Positions 1-8,286 of a DNA stretch of 64,000 nt are shown in pieces. The position numbers and the translations under genes were made by a program. Every line of letters starts with the position of its first letter. Positions within the stretch are counted from its first letter, which is position 1. The stretch comes from Candidatus Kryptoniota bacterium (GTDB lineage Bacteria > Bacteroidota > Ignavibacteria > Kryptoniales > Kryptoniaceae). The notes under the pieces are model-generated. The model was not told the origin of the DNA and did no database searches. It was given only the letters and a program-made list of their open reading frames with translations. Location: positions 1 through 64,000 of the forward strand of contig CALJEK010000010.1 of the NCBI GenBank assembly GCA_938074445.1. Reading direction: 5' to 3'.

Positions 1-1
1 T

Positions 2-646
2 CCTGAGTTTGTTGAACCTGAGGTTGAGGTTGAAATGACCTCGGTTAGTTTTAAACTCCCCAAATCAAGCATCCCTTCAGATAATCAGTTTCACAAAATT
101 TTTCTTTCTTCGCTTTCGCAGAATGTTGAATTTTCTTATTATGCAGTTCCGAAATTGTCAAAGTATGCTTATTTAACGGCGAGTTTGAAGAACGAATTCA
201 AGTTTCCGATTCTTCCGGGTGAAGTTAGGATTTACATTGATGGCAAATATGTTTCAACATCTTCGCTCAACAAGATTTTACCTGATGAGACGTTTGATCT
301 ATTTCTTGGGGTTGATGAAGGTGTCAAGGTAGAAAGAAAGTTGAAAAGGAAGTTTACTGAGTTCACATCGTTTGGGAGGAATAAGAAGATTTCTTACGAG
401 TATGAGATAGAAATTGAGAATGGCAAGGGGCGAGACATAAAGATTGAAGTAAAGGATAATTATCCTGTTTCAAGAAACGAAAAAATAAAAGTTGTTCTTG
501 AATCTCCTTCTGAAGGTGAGGCGAAAATTGAATCTGATGGGATTATAACCTGGGGGATTGGTTTGAGACCGCGTGAGAAAAAAGTTTTGAAAGTTAAATT
601 TTACATTGAACATCCAAAAGATTTACCAGTAACTGGTCTTGAGTAA
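2..646 (+). CDS. DUF4139 domain-containing protein, C-terminal part (5' end outside window)
   Basis: The frame is open from the first bases, reading P-E-F-V-E-P-E-V-E-V-E before the first ATG at 35, so the gene starts upstream of the window. What remains (about 210 residues) is the beta-rich C-terminal DUF4139 region of the mucoidy-inhibitor MuiA-like family. Marks are a stretch in which subunits of structure are imposed on barrel/propeller-like strands (Y-Y-A-V-P-K), a later F-G-x-x-K-K-x-x-Y-E-Y-E-I-E segment, and the closing pattern in which W-G-I is followed by K-V-L-K-V-K-F. The biochemical role of the family is not established. It ends 29 bases before the OPT transporter and may share its transcript. 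Family assignment is fairly secure from the fold pattern; function is unknown. Confidence 0.7.
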   Translation, partial: PEFVEPEVEVEMTSVSFKLPKSSIPSDNQFHKIFLSSLSQNVEFSYYAVPKLSKYAYLTASLKNEFKFPILPGEVRIYIDGKYVSTSSLNKILPDETFDLFLGVDEGVKVERKLKRKFTEFTSFGRNKKISYEYEIEIENGKGRDIKIEVKDNYPVSRNEKIKVVLESPSEGEAKIESDGIITWGIGLRPREKKVLKVKFYIEHPKDLPVTGLE

Positions 647-675
647 ATCGATTAACAAACAAAAGCGAGGTAAAG

Positions 676-2703
676 ATGGCAGAAATTAAAAGTGGTCCTG
701 GTTTAAAGTATAAGCCTCTTGTTCCGCCTGAACAAACAATACGTGAATTTACAGTTCGCGCATTGATACTTGGGCTTATTATGTCCGTAGTTCTTGGTGC
801 AGCGAATGCTTATCTTGGTTTGAAAGCTGGTATGACAATCGCTGCTACGTATCCCGCAGCGGTTATAAGTATGGCTTTTTTGAGATTATTTAGAGGAACA
901 ATTCTTGAGGAGAATTTCGCGAGAACTGTTGGTTCGATAGGTGAATCGGTTGCAGCCGGAGCTATCTTTACGATTCCTGCTTTTTTGATTGCTGGCGTTT
1001 GGGAGAGTTTTGATTCTCCACAGAGGTATTGGGAGTCATCTTTTATAATGGTTATAGGTGGTGTTATAGGGATATTATTTGTCACGCTTTTGCGTAGGGT
1101 TTTGGTTGAGGACCCTGAGTTACCATTTCCTGAATCCGTTGCTGCATCTGAGATCCACAAGGCAGGTCAAGCTGGTGGAAGTGGAGCGAAGTATTTATTT
1201 GGGGCGATGGGGATTGGCGCCTTAATTCAAACGCTCGGTAAATTTAATTTCTTTGCAACGAGTTGGGAAAAATTTACAACATTTGCTAAAACAGGTGTAA
1301 AATTGTTAGGTGGAAGAGGGCAAGAGATTACGAGCGTTTCAGCTGGTGGTGGAACCCTTTTAACAGCCCCAGCGGTAAGCCCCGCTTATATTGGGGTGGG
1401 ATTTATAATTGGTCCAAGGCTTGCTGCTTTAAACTTCAGCGGTGGTCTGCTTGCGTGGGGATTGTTCGTGCCACTTCTGATGTATTTCCTTGGTCCGCAA
1501 CTTGAACCGCTTATATCTCAAGAGGGGAGACCAACTTCATGGGTTGAGTTATCCTATGCTATTTGGAAATTTATCGTGCGACCGATTGCGATAGGAGGAA
1601 TGCTTTTAAGCGCGATTTATACGCTTTATAGGATGAGGAATAGTTTAGCAATCGGATTGAAAAGATCGATATCTGACCTGAAAAAAGCGACCGCTGGAGA
1701 GGCTTCAAGTGTGAGTAGAATTGATCAGGATTTGAGTTTAAAGTGGGTCCTCCCACTTTTATTAATTTTTGCTGTATTAACTTTTTCGCTTTATTACTAT
1801 TTCAGCGGGCTGTTTAACGCATCGATAACTGCGACGGTAGTGATGATAATTGCGGGATTTTTCTTCGCTGCTGTTTCAGGTTATTTAGTTGGGATAATTG
1901 GTTCAAGTAATAATCCGGTGAGCGGACTTACGCTTTCAACTTTGATTGTCGCTGCGCTTTTGATGGTTGTGCTTGGTGTTAAGGGATTGCCGGGTGTAGC
2001 AGCTGTTCTTGGGGTTGCGGCTGTGATCTGTGTTGCTGCAGCTGTTGCTGGTGAAATGTTTCAAGATTTGAAGGTTGGACATATTCTTGGTGGAACCCCA
2101 TGGAAGATGCAGGTTGGAGATATAATTGGTGTTTTCGTGGCTTCATTTGTTTTATATTTCCCATTACTTATTTTGCACCAAGGTGATATAAAAGCGGGAG
2201 GAACTGGTTTCGGTGGGAAGGCACTTCCAGCGCCTCAGGCGAGTTTGATGGCGATGCTATCGAAGGGAATTGTTGGTGGTGAAATGGCATGGCCTCTTAT
2301 AATTGTTGGGATGCTTATGGCTTTCGGTCTTATACTTTTACAGGTTAGAAGCCCGATGCTTGTTTGCGTTGGAATGTATTTGCCTTTTGAGACGACATCT
2401 GCTATTTTCGTTGGTGGATTGATAAGAGGGATTGCGGATCTGATTGCTAAAAAGCGTAAGTTTACAGATGAGCAGATGTCAAAGCTTGAAAACAATGGGA
2501 CACTCCTTGCCTCAGGTTTAATCGCTGGTGAAGCTCTTATGGGTTTGATTTTTGCGGGATTTGCCTTTTATGATGTAAAGATAAAGCCAATTACACCAAC
2601 GCCTTCTTATCTTGTCAGCTTGATTGTAATAGTTTTAATAGCTTTGCTTTTGATCTTGACCCCTGTTCGTTATGCATCGCAGGCACAGGAGAAGAAATCT
2701 TAA
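676..2703 (+). CDS. OPT-family oligopeptide (or metal-chelate) transporter
   Basis: A 675-residue polytopic inner-membrane protein with about 14-16 hydrophobic segments, the usual size for bacterial OPT transporters. Near the N-terminus (about residues 25-60) it has the family pattern R-A-L-I-L-G, then A-N-A-Y-L-G-L-K-A-G-M-T-I, then P-A-A-V-I-S-M-A. Further family marks are F-P-E-S-V-A-A-S-E-I-H at about 151-161 and S-S-N-N-P-V-S-G-L-T near 411. The family imports small peptides or metal-siderophore complexes with the proton gradient; the substrate cannot be read from sequence. The ATG at 676 is preceded by an AGCGAGG ribosome-binding site. A strong terminator follows directly. Confidence 0.88.
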   Translation: MAEIKSGPGLKYKPLVPPEQTIREFTVRALILGLIMSVVLGAANAYLGLKAGMTIAATYPAAVISMAFLRLFRGTILEENFARTVGSIGESVAAGAIFTIPAFLIAGVWESFDSPQRYWESSFIMVIGGVIGILFVTLLRRVLVEDPELPFPESVAASEIHKAGQAGGSGAKYLFGAMGIGALIQTLGKFNFFATSWEKFTTFAKTGVKLLGGRGQEITSVSAGGGTLLTAPAVSPAYIGVGFIIGPRLAALNFSGGLLAWGLFVPLLMYFLGPQLEPLISQEGRPTSWVELSYAIWKFIVRPIAIGGMLLSAIYTLYRMRNSLAIGLKRSISDLKKATAGEASSVSRIDQDLSLKWVLPLLLIFAVLTFSLYYYFSGLFNASITATVVMIIAGFFFAAVSGYLVGIIGSSNNPVSGLTLSTLIVAALLMVVLGVKGLPGVAAVLGVAAVICVAAAVAGEMFQDLKVGHILGGTPWKMQVGDIIGVFVASFVLYFPLLILHQGDIKAGGTGFGGKALPAPQASLMAMLSKGIVGGEMAWPLIIVGMLMAFGLILLQVRSPMLVCVGMYLPFETTSAIFVGGLIRGIADLIAKKRKFTDEQMSKLENNGTLLASGLIAGEALMGLIFAGFAFYDVKIKPITPTPSYLVSLIVIVLIALLLILTPVRYASQAQEKKS

Positions 2704-2709
2704 CAATTT

Positions 2710-2745
2710 AAGGCGCGCCGTCGGGTGCGCCTTTTTGATTTTTTG
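2710..2745 (+). terminator. Rho-independent terminator after the OPT transporter
   Basis: A 10-base arm (2710-2719, AAGGCGCGCC) pairs with 2724-2733 (GGTGCGCCTT) around a four-base loop, with one G-U pair. It is followed by T-rich sequence to about 2745. It lies 7 bases after the transporter stop and 54 bases before nuoA, so it separates the two transcription units. Confidence 0.85.
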
Positions 2746-2799
2746 AGCACCTTTTTTAAATTATACCAAAGTTTTTTAAACAAAAGCACATTTTGAAAT

Positions 2800-3156
2800 A
2801 TGTTAAGTGAATATTTGCCGATTTTCGTTTTGATGATTTTTGCTCTTGCCTTTGCCTCGTTTATGGTTTTATCCAATCGAATCCTCGGTCCGAAAAGACC
2901 CAATCCTGAAAAACTTTCAACTTATGAAAGTGGGATGGAACCAATAAGAACCGCAAGGGACAGATTTTCTGTTAAGTTTTACCTTGTTGCGATGCTTTTT
3001 ATAATTTTTGACATTGAGATTGTTTTCCTCTATCCGTGGGCTGTAACTTTTGATAAACTTGGTGTGTTGGGTTATATAGAAATGTTTCTTTTTATTTTCG
3101 TTCTTTTGGTTGGGTATTTTTACATAATAAAAAAAGGTGCGTTGAAATGGGAATAA
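2800..3156 (+). CDS. nuoA: NADH-quinone oxidoreductase subunit A (operon 1 copy)
   Basis: 118 residues with three membrane helices (about 5-25, 61-80, 88-110), the standard NuoA/ND3 topology. The first loop carries the family pattern G-P-K-R-P-N-P-E-K-x-x-x-Y-E-S-G, where most NuoA proteins have E-C-G, so the usual Cys is Ser here. The second helix carries the acidic [11 protein letters not shown]. NuoA is a membrane-arm subunit that helps form the quinone channel. It opens a six-gene nuoA-F operon and overlaps nuoB by 10 bases. A second nuoA lies at 42992. Confidence 0.93.
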   Translation: MLSEYLPIFVLMIFALAFASFMVLSNRILGPKRPNPEKLSTYESGMEPIRTARDRFSVKFYLVAMLFIIFDIEIVFLYPWAVTFDKLGVLGYIEMFLFIFVLLVGYFYIIKKGALKWE

Positions 3157-3644
3157 ACACGTTTAACATAGAGGAACAAGGATTTTTGACGACGAAATTG
3201 AGCGAATTTATTAGATGGGCTCAGCGTAATTCGCTTTGGCCGATGCCCCTTGGAATTTCATGTTGTGCTATTGAGATGATGGCTTTCGCTGCGCCAAAGT
3301 TCGATGTTGCAAGGTTTGGTTCTGAATTTCTAAGATTTTCACCACGTCAATCTGACCTGTTGATAGTTGCTGGAACGGTTACGTATAAAATGGCTCGCGT
3401 TGTCAGAAAAATTTACGACCAAATGCCTGAGCCAAAATGGGTAATAGCCATGGGCGTTTGCACCTCAACAGGTGGAATGTACAGGTCTTATGCGGTTGTA
3501 CAAGGAATTGACCAGTTTTTGCCAGTTGATGTTTATGTTTCTGGTTGCCCCCCGAGACCTGAGAACTTAATAAATGGCTTGCTTAAAATTCAGGAACTTA
3601 TAAAAAATGGGGTTCCGCCCAAAAGAGACCCAATATATATCTAA
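3147..3644 (+). CDS. nuoB: NADH-quinone oxidoreductase subunit B (operon 1 copy)
   Basis: 165 residues. NuoB carries iron-sulfur cluster N2, the last electron carrier before quinone. All four cluster cysteines are visible: the adjacent pair C39-C40 in S-C-C-A-I-E-M, C105 in G-V-C-T-S-T-G-G, and C134 in S-G-C-P-P-R-P-E. The start overlaps the end of nuoA by 10 bases, which suggests translational coupling. The C105 loop (V-C-T-S-T-G-G-M) differs from the S-C-A-N-C-G-G loop of the second copy at 43447, so the two have diverged, but both keep every ligand. Confidence 0.95.
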   Translation: MGINTFNIEEQGFLTTKLSEFIRWAQRNSLWPMPLGISCCAIEMMAFAAPKFDVARFGSEFLRFSPRQSDLLIVAGTVTYKMARVVRKIYDQMPEPKWVIAMGVCTSTGGMYRSYAVVQGIDQFLPVDVYVSGCPPRPENLINGLLKIQELIKNGVPPKRDPIYI

Positions 3645-3662
3645 AAAACTTTGAAATTGAAA

Positions 3663-4169
3663 ATGAAGGATAAAATCATTGAAAAACTGAGCAACCTCTT
3701 CAAGGATGACATAATTGAGGTATCCGAATTTCGTGGGGAGCTTACTATAGTTGTTAAAAAAGAAAAAATCGTCGACATTTGTAAATTTTTAAAAGAGGAA
3801 CCTGAACTTTCATTTGATTATCTTGTCGATATCTGTGGGGTTGATTACTACCGTGAGAAGGATAGGTTTGCCGTGGTTTACAATTTATGGTCCTTAAAAA
3901 ACAAGTTTAGGTTGCGATTAAAAGTTTATGTGGACGAATCTGAACCTGTTGTCCCATCTGTTACATCTGTGTGGTCAGCTGCAAATTGGCATGAGCGTGA
4001 GACATTTGATATGTTCGGAATTAAATTTTCAGGGCATCCAGATCTAAGAAGAATTTATATGCCTGAAGATTTTGAGTATTATCCATTGCGGAAAGATTTT
4101 CCATTGCAGGGAATACCTGGATCAATTCCTTTGCCCGGACAGGAGAAAGTAAAAATTCAACGGGGTTGA
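3663..4169 (+). CDS. nuoC: NADH-quinone oxidoreductase subunit C (operon 1 copy)
   Basis: About 168 residues, the 30-kDa peripheral-arm subunit that packs against NuoD. The family signature is at the C-terminal half: S-A-N-W-H-E-R-E-T-F-D-M-F-G-I-x-F-x-G-H-P-D-L-R-R-I, split here at its variable positions, then Y-P-L-R-K-D-F-P. The ATG at 3663 is preferred; an in-frame TTG at 3651 would add four residues (M-K-L-K). It follows nuoB by about 18 bases and precedes nuoD by 3. NuoC is separate from NuoD here, not fused as in E. coli. Confidence 0.92.
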   Translation: MKDKIIEKLSNLFKDDIIEVSEFRGELTIVVKKEKIVDICKFLKEEPELSFDYLVDICGVDYYREKDRFAVVYNLWSLKNKFRLRLKVYVDESEPVVPSVTSVWSAANWHERETFDMFGIKFSGHPDLRRIYMPEDFEYYPLRKDFPLQGIPGSIPLPGQEKVKIQRG

Positions 4170-4172
4170 AGT

Positions 4173-5414
4173 ATGGAGGAAAAAATTGACAAAGTAGTTG
4201 AATCATTAAATAGGCGAAACATTGAAGCTGAGGTCAGAAAAGATCCGCTTGGAACTGAAATGATTTTAAATGTTGGTCCTCAACATCCGGCGACGCATGG
4301 GGTTTTGAGATTGGTCTTAAAGCTTGATGGTGAGTACATAGTTGACGCTGTCCCGGAGCTTGGGTATTTACACCGCGGTAAGGAGAAGATTGCCGAAAAT
4401 ATGACCTTCCTTGAATTTTTACCTCACACGGATAGAATGGATTATCTTGCTCCACTTTCAAATAATACTGCTTATATGCTTGCTGTTGAAAAGCTTTTTG
4501 GTATTGAAGCACCTAAAAGGGCTCAATATATCAGAGTGATTTTAAATGAACTTTCGAGGATTTCGTCGCATCTTGTGTGGCTTGGGACCTTTGCTATGGA
4601 TGTTGGAGCTTTGACTGTTTTTATGTGGTGCTTTAGAGAAAGGGAAAAAATTTTGAGCATATTTGATCTCGTGACGGGAGTTAGATTTACGACAAGTTAT
4701 GAAAGAATTGGTGGAGTTGCACAAGATATAACTGATGAAGCAATTCATGCGATAAAAGGGTTTATCGATAATTTTCCAAAAGAACTTGAACAGTGCGAGA
4801 AACTTTTAAACAAGAATAGAATTTTCATCGAAAGGGTGGATGGGATCGGTGTGATAACAAAAGAACAAGCGATTGACATTGGATTAAGCGGTCCAAACTT
4901 GAGGGCTTCCGGGGTGTCGAGAGATTTGAGAAAAGATGAACCATACCTTGTTTATAATGAAATTGATTTTGATATACCTGTTTATGAGGAGGGCGATTGC
5001 CTCGCTCGTTATTATGTGCGCCTTGATGAGATGAAGGAAAGCGTTAAAATTGTAAGGCAGTGTATCGAGAAGTTGCCCTCAGGTCCCGTAAAAGCTGATG
5101 AGCCAAAAGCAACGCATCCCAAGAAGGAGAAAATTTATACAAAGATGGAAGAGTTAATTCACGATTTTATTATAACAAATTTTGGTGGCACACCTCCAGT
5201 TGGTGAAGTTTATCATGCTGTTGAGAATCCAAAAGGTGAACTCGGTTTTTATATTGTGAGCGATGGGACTGGTTATCCTTGGAGGCTGAAGGTTAGGTCG
5301 CCATCTTTCACCAACATTCAGGCGTTGCCGTTGCTTCTTAAGGGTCATATGATCGCTGACCTTGTTGCCATAATTGGTAGCATTGATCCTGTTATGGGAG
5401 AAGCCGATAAATAA
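4173..5414 (+). CDS. nuoD: NADH-quinone oxidoreductase subunit D (operon 1 copy)
   Basis: 413 residues, the 49-kDa subunit that forms the quinone-reduction site with NuoB. The site residues known from the family are present: His38 in G-P-Q-H-P-A-T-H-G-V-L-R and Tyr91 in D-R-M-D-Y. The Asp of the L-G-T-F-A-M-D-V-G-A segment that partners the His is also kept. About 20 extra N-terminal residues compared with the second copy at 44499 account for most of the length difference. Quinone chemistry therefore looks intact in both copies. Confidence 0.95.
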   Translation: MEEKIDKVVESLNRRNIEAEVRKDPLGTEMILNVGPQHPATHGVLRLVLKLDGEYIVDAVPELGYLHRGKEKIAENMTFLEFLPHTDRMDYLAPLSNNTAYMLAVEKLFGIEAPKRAQYIRVILNELSRISSHLVWLGTFAMDVGALTVFMWCFREREKILSIFDLVTGVRFTTSYERIGGVAQDITDEAIHAIKGFIDNFPKELEQCEKLLNKNRIFIERVDGIGVITKEQAIDIGLSGPNLRASGVSRDLRKDEPYLVYNEIDFDIPVYEEGDCLARYYVRLDEMKESVKIVRQCIEKLPSGPVKADEPKATHPKKEKIYTKMEELIHDFIITNFGGTPPVGEVYHAVENPKGELGFYIVSDGTGYPWRLKVRSPSFTNIQALPLLLKGHMIADLVAIIGSIDPVMGEADK

Positions 5415-5437
5415 ACAAAAACAAATTTTTGTTTGAA

Positions 5438-5914
5438 ATGTTCACTGAGGAAAACTTGAAAAAGATTGAGGAAATTAAGAAAAGATATCCAACACCTCAA
5501 GCAGCACTTTTACCTGTTCTTTGGATCGCACAGGAACAATTTAAATGGATTTCGGAAGATGTGATGCGCTACGTGGCTGAACTTCTTGGGTTGCCCTATA
5601 GCCATGTTTATGGGGTCGTCACATTTTACACTATGTATAATAAAAAACCAGTAGGTAAGTATCATATTCAGGTATGCACAAACGTAAGCTGTATGTTAAG
5701 AGGTGCTTATGAAAATCTTGAGTATCTTGAGAAAAAGCTCGGGATAAAAGTGGGACAAACTACGCCTGATATGAAGTTTACATTAACCGAAGTTGAATGT
5801 CTTGGTTCATGTGGGACTGCGCCTGTTATACAGGTGAACGATGATTATTACGAGAATATGGAGCGAGAAAAACTTGAAAAATTAATTGAACAACTAAGTC
5901 GGGACGGGAAATAA
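5438..5914 (+). CDS. nuoE: NADH-quinone oxidoreductase subunit E (24 kDa, [2Fe-2S])
   Basis: About 158 residues with a thioredoxin-like fold holding one [2Fe-2S] cluster. Ligands are the C-x4-C of Q-V-C-T-N-V-S-C and the C-x3-C of E-C-L-G-S-C-G (residues 80, 85, 121 and 125 from the ATG at 5438). An in-frame TTG at 5429 would add three residues. NuoE belongs to the NADH-oxidising module. Its stop overlaps the nuoF start (TAATG). It is the only nuoE in the window; operon 2 has none. Confidence 0.94.
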   Translation: MFTEENLKKIEEIKKRYPTPQAALLPVLWIAQEQFKWISEDVMRYVAELLGLPYSHVYGVVTFYTMYNKKPVGKYHIQVCTNVSCMLRGAYENLEYLEKKLGIKVGQTTPDMKFTLTEVECLGSCGTAPVIQVNDDYYENMEREKLEKLIEQLSRDGK

Positions 5915-7179
5915 TGGAACAGATAAAACTAATTCTAAAAGATATACCTGAACTACACCGAATAGAAGTTTACGAAGCAAATGGTGGATATTCGGCTTTT
6001 AAAAAAGCACTTGGAATGAAACCAGATGAAATTATTGAAGAAGTAAAAAAGTCAGGGCTGAGGGGCAGAGGCGGTGCTGCATTCCCTACAGGTATGAAGT
6101 GGAGTTTTATGCCGAAGGATTCAAGACCGAAGTATTTGATCGTAAATGCAGATGAAGGCGAGCCTGGAACTTTTAAAGATAGAGCGATAATTGAAAAAAA
6201 TCCTCATCAATTAATCGAAGGTGCATTAATAGCAGCTTATGCCATAGGAGCGCAAACAATTTACGTTTATATCCGCGGTGAATATGTTAAGTGGATGAAG
6301 ATTCTCCAAAACGCGATTGACGAAGCTTATTCAAGGGGTTATATTGGGGAAAATATCTTTAATTCTGGGTTTAGTGTTGATATTTACATTCATCGCGGAG
6401 CTGGGGCGTATATTTGTGGTGAGGAATCTGCCCTGATGGAGTCAATTGAAGGGAAAAGAGGTTATCCAAGGGTGAAACCACCTTTTCCAGCTCAATATGG
6501 ACTTTGGGGTTATCCAACAACGATAAATAATGTTGAAACACTTGCAAACGTCCCGGTGATAATTGAAAAAGGTGGTGAATGGTATTCTAAAATTGGCGCT
6601 CCAAAACATCCAGGGACAATTCTCTTTGGGGTAAGTGGTCATGTAAATAAACCAGGTATATATGAACTGCCGACAGGAGTTTTGTTGACCGACTTAATTT
6701 ATAAGTATGCTGGCGGGGTTAGAAATAATAAGAAGATTAAAGCGGTGATACCCGGTGGGTCTTCAACTCCAGCTTTAAGGGGTGATCAGATTGAGGGTGT
6801 GACGATGGATTTTGATGGGTTGAGAAACGCTGGTTCAATGATTGGAACAGGTGGTGTTATAGTGATGGATGAGGATACGGATATGGTTAAAGTTTTATGG
6901 AGGATTGCAAAGTTTTATTGGCATGAATCCTGCGGTCAGTGCACCCCTTGTAGAGAAGGGACGGGTTGGATGTTTAAAATTCTTGATAGAATTTTAAAAG
7001 GTGGCGGAAAACCTGAAGACCTTGATTTACTCGTCAGCGTTGCCAGCAATATTGAAGGCAACACTGTTTGTGCACTTGGTGACGCTGCAGCTTGGCCAAT
7101 AAAGTTTGGTGTTGAAAGGTTTAGGGAAGATTTTGAAAAGTATATAAAGTTTAAATCAACCGTGTTGGTTGAGAAATAG
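5914..7179 (+). CDS. nuoF: NADH-quinone oxidoreductase subunit F (51 kDa, FMN and NADH binding)
   Basis: 421 residues. It binds NADH and FMN: the glycine-rich loop L-R-G-R-G-G-A-A-F-P-T-G lies at about 49-60, followed by N-A-D-E-G-E-P-G-T-F-K-D-R. The [4Fe-4S] N3 ligands are C340, C343 and C346 in S-C-G-Q-C-T-P-C-R-E-G, and C386 in N-T-V-C-A-L-G. Full length. It is the last complex I gene of this operon; the next gene, 6 bases on, is an unrelated lipoprotein. nuoG, which usually follows nuoF, is missing here. Confidence 0.96.
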   Translation: MEQIKLILKDIPELHRIEVYEANGGYSAFKKALGMKPDEIIEEVKKSGLRGRGGAAFPTGMKWSFMPKDSRPKYLIVNADEGEPGTFKDRAIIEKNPHQLIEGALIAAYAIGAQTIYVYIRGEYVKWMKILQNAIDEAYSRGYIGENIFNSGFSVDIYIHRGAGAYICGEESALMESIEGKRGYPRVKPPFPAQYGLWGYPTTINNVETLANVPVIIEKGGEWYSKIGAPKHPGTILFGVSGHVNKPGIYELPTGVLLTDLIYKYAGGVRNNKKIKAVIPGGSSTPALRGDQIEGVTMDFDGLRNAGSMIGTGGVIVMDEDTDMVKVLWRIAKFYWHESCGQCTPCREGTGWMFKILDRILKGGGKPEDLDLLVSVASNIEGNTVCALGDAAAWPIKFGVERFREDFEKYIKFKSTVLVEK

Positions 7180-7184
7180 CTTAT

Positions 7185-7766
7185 ATGATGAGAATAACTT
7201 TTTTACTTTGCTTTGCTTTTATTTCGTGTCAACTTTTTGAGACGCGAAGCCCTGAAACGCCAACTGAAGTAACTGAACAACTGGGCTGGAAGCAACCCAT
7301 AACCCCTGAGATAACCCTTGAAAATTTGCGTAATGCAATTTACTATAAAAACACTGAAAACTATATTCGCTGTTTTGTTGATTCAAATTTTTCAGATAAA
7401 AGGTTTACATTCGTTCCAACTCAAGAAGCACAGATACAGTATCCAGATATTTTCAGGAATTGGAATCTAAATAGCGAGAGGAATTATTTTAATAATATCA
7501 AAACCAATGTTCCGCAGGGAGGTACATCTGATCTTGTTTTATCTGGGGGTTTTCAGAGTTTCGGCACCGATGAAGCTGTTTATTACGCGAGTTATCTTGT
7601 AAGTTTTCAGCATGCGGTAAAGGATATCCCACAAAATGCAAGGGGAAATCTTCAGTTTTATTTAGTAGCTGACAGAAATGGGAATTGGGTAATTTATAAG
7701 TGGATTGATATAAAAGTCCAAAATGAGTTCACTTGGAGCGAATTAAAAGCAAAATTCAGCTATTGA
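7185..7766 (+). CDS. Putative lipoprotein with NTF2-like fold (tandem copy 1)
   Basis: 193 residues. A short hydrophobic N-terminus ends in a lipobox-like F-I-S-C at about residue 15, so it is probably an exported lipoprotein. The rest resembles small NTF2/SnoaL-type domains: an opening helix with L-E-N-L-R-N-A-I-Y-Y-K-N-T-E-N-Y, then beta strands ending in G-N-W-V-I-Y-K-W-I-D. The next gene has the same layout. It starts 6 bases after nuoF, so it is probably cotranscribed with complex I, but no link to complex I function can be shown. The fold is an inference from pattern only. Confidence 0.6.
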   Translation: MMRITFLLCFAFISCQLFETRSPETPTEVTEQLGWKQPITPEITLENLRNAIYYKNTENYIRCFVDSNFSDKRFTFVPTQEAQIQYPDIFRNWNLNSERNYFNNIKTNVPQGGTSDLVLSGGFQSFGTDEAVYYASYLVSFQHAVKDIPQNARGNLQFYLVADRNGNWVIYKWIDIKVQNEFTWSELKAKFSY

Positions 7767-7769
7767 TTG

Positions 7770-8267
7770 ATGCGTTTCCTTTATCTTACACTTTCGCTTT
7801 TAACCTTTTCTTGTGTTAACCCATTTGCGCCGGGACTTGACAGAAGCGATGAGGAATCAGTATTGCTTGGGGATCAGAGAACTATTGAGGGTGTTTTTCA
7901 GAATTTTAAATACGCTTATATATTTAAAGATACATCGGTTTACAGCAAGCTGTTGGGTGAAAATTTTGTCTTCGTTTATCGAGATTATGATAAAGGACAG
8001 GACATCTCGTGGGGAAAGGTTGACGAGATGAGAGCAACTTACGGGCTTTTTAGGAATACGCAAAACCTTGACCTTGTGTGGAATAATATAATTGTTGATT
8101 CCGGCGATTCACTTTATAGGAATGTCGTGAGAGGGTTTAACTTGACTGTCACATTTAATCCTGCTGATATAGTAAAAGTAGATGGAAAGGCAAATTTTAT
8201 ATTGCAGCGTAATAGTCCATCTGAACCATGGTTAATTGTTTTTTGGCGTGATGAATCAAATTACTAA
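7770..8267 (+). CDS. Putative lipoprotein with NTF2-like fold (tandem copy 2)
   Basis: About 165 residues from the ATG at 7770; an in-frame TTG at 7767 directly abuts the previous stop. The signal peptide ends in a lipobox-like T-F-S-C at about residue 15, followed by V-N-P-F-A-P. The mature part parallels the preceding gene: F-K-Y-A-Y-I-F-K-D-T-S-V-Y near the start, an F-V-F-V strand, and a closing W-L-I-V-F-W-R-D. The two look like an old tandem duplication. Function unknown. Confidence 0.6.
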   Translation: MRFLYLTLSLLTFSCVNPFAPGLDRSDEESVLLGDQRTIEGVFQNFKYAYIFKDTSVYSKLLGENFVFVYRDYDKGQDISWGKVDEMRATYGLFRNTQNLDLVWNNIIVDSGDSLYRNVVRGFNLTVTFNPADIVKVDGKANFILQRNSPSEPWLIVFWRDESNY

Positions 8268-8286
8268 ATAAAAGGGTGAAATTGGT

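Noticed and set aside
810-2495. Open frames on the minus strand across the OPT transporter, and similar frames opposite most genes
   Set aside because: They lack family motifs and start sites and follow the codon pattern of the real gene on the other strand; they are shadows.
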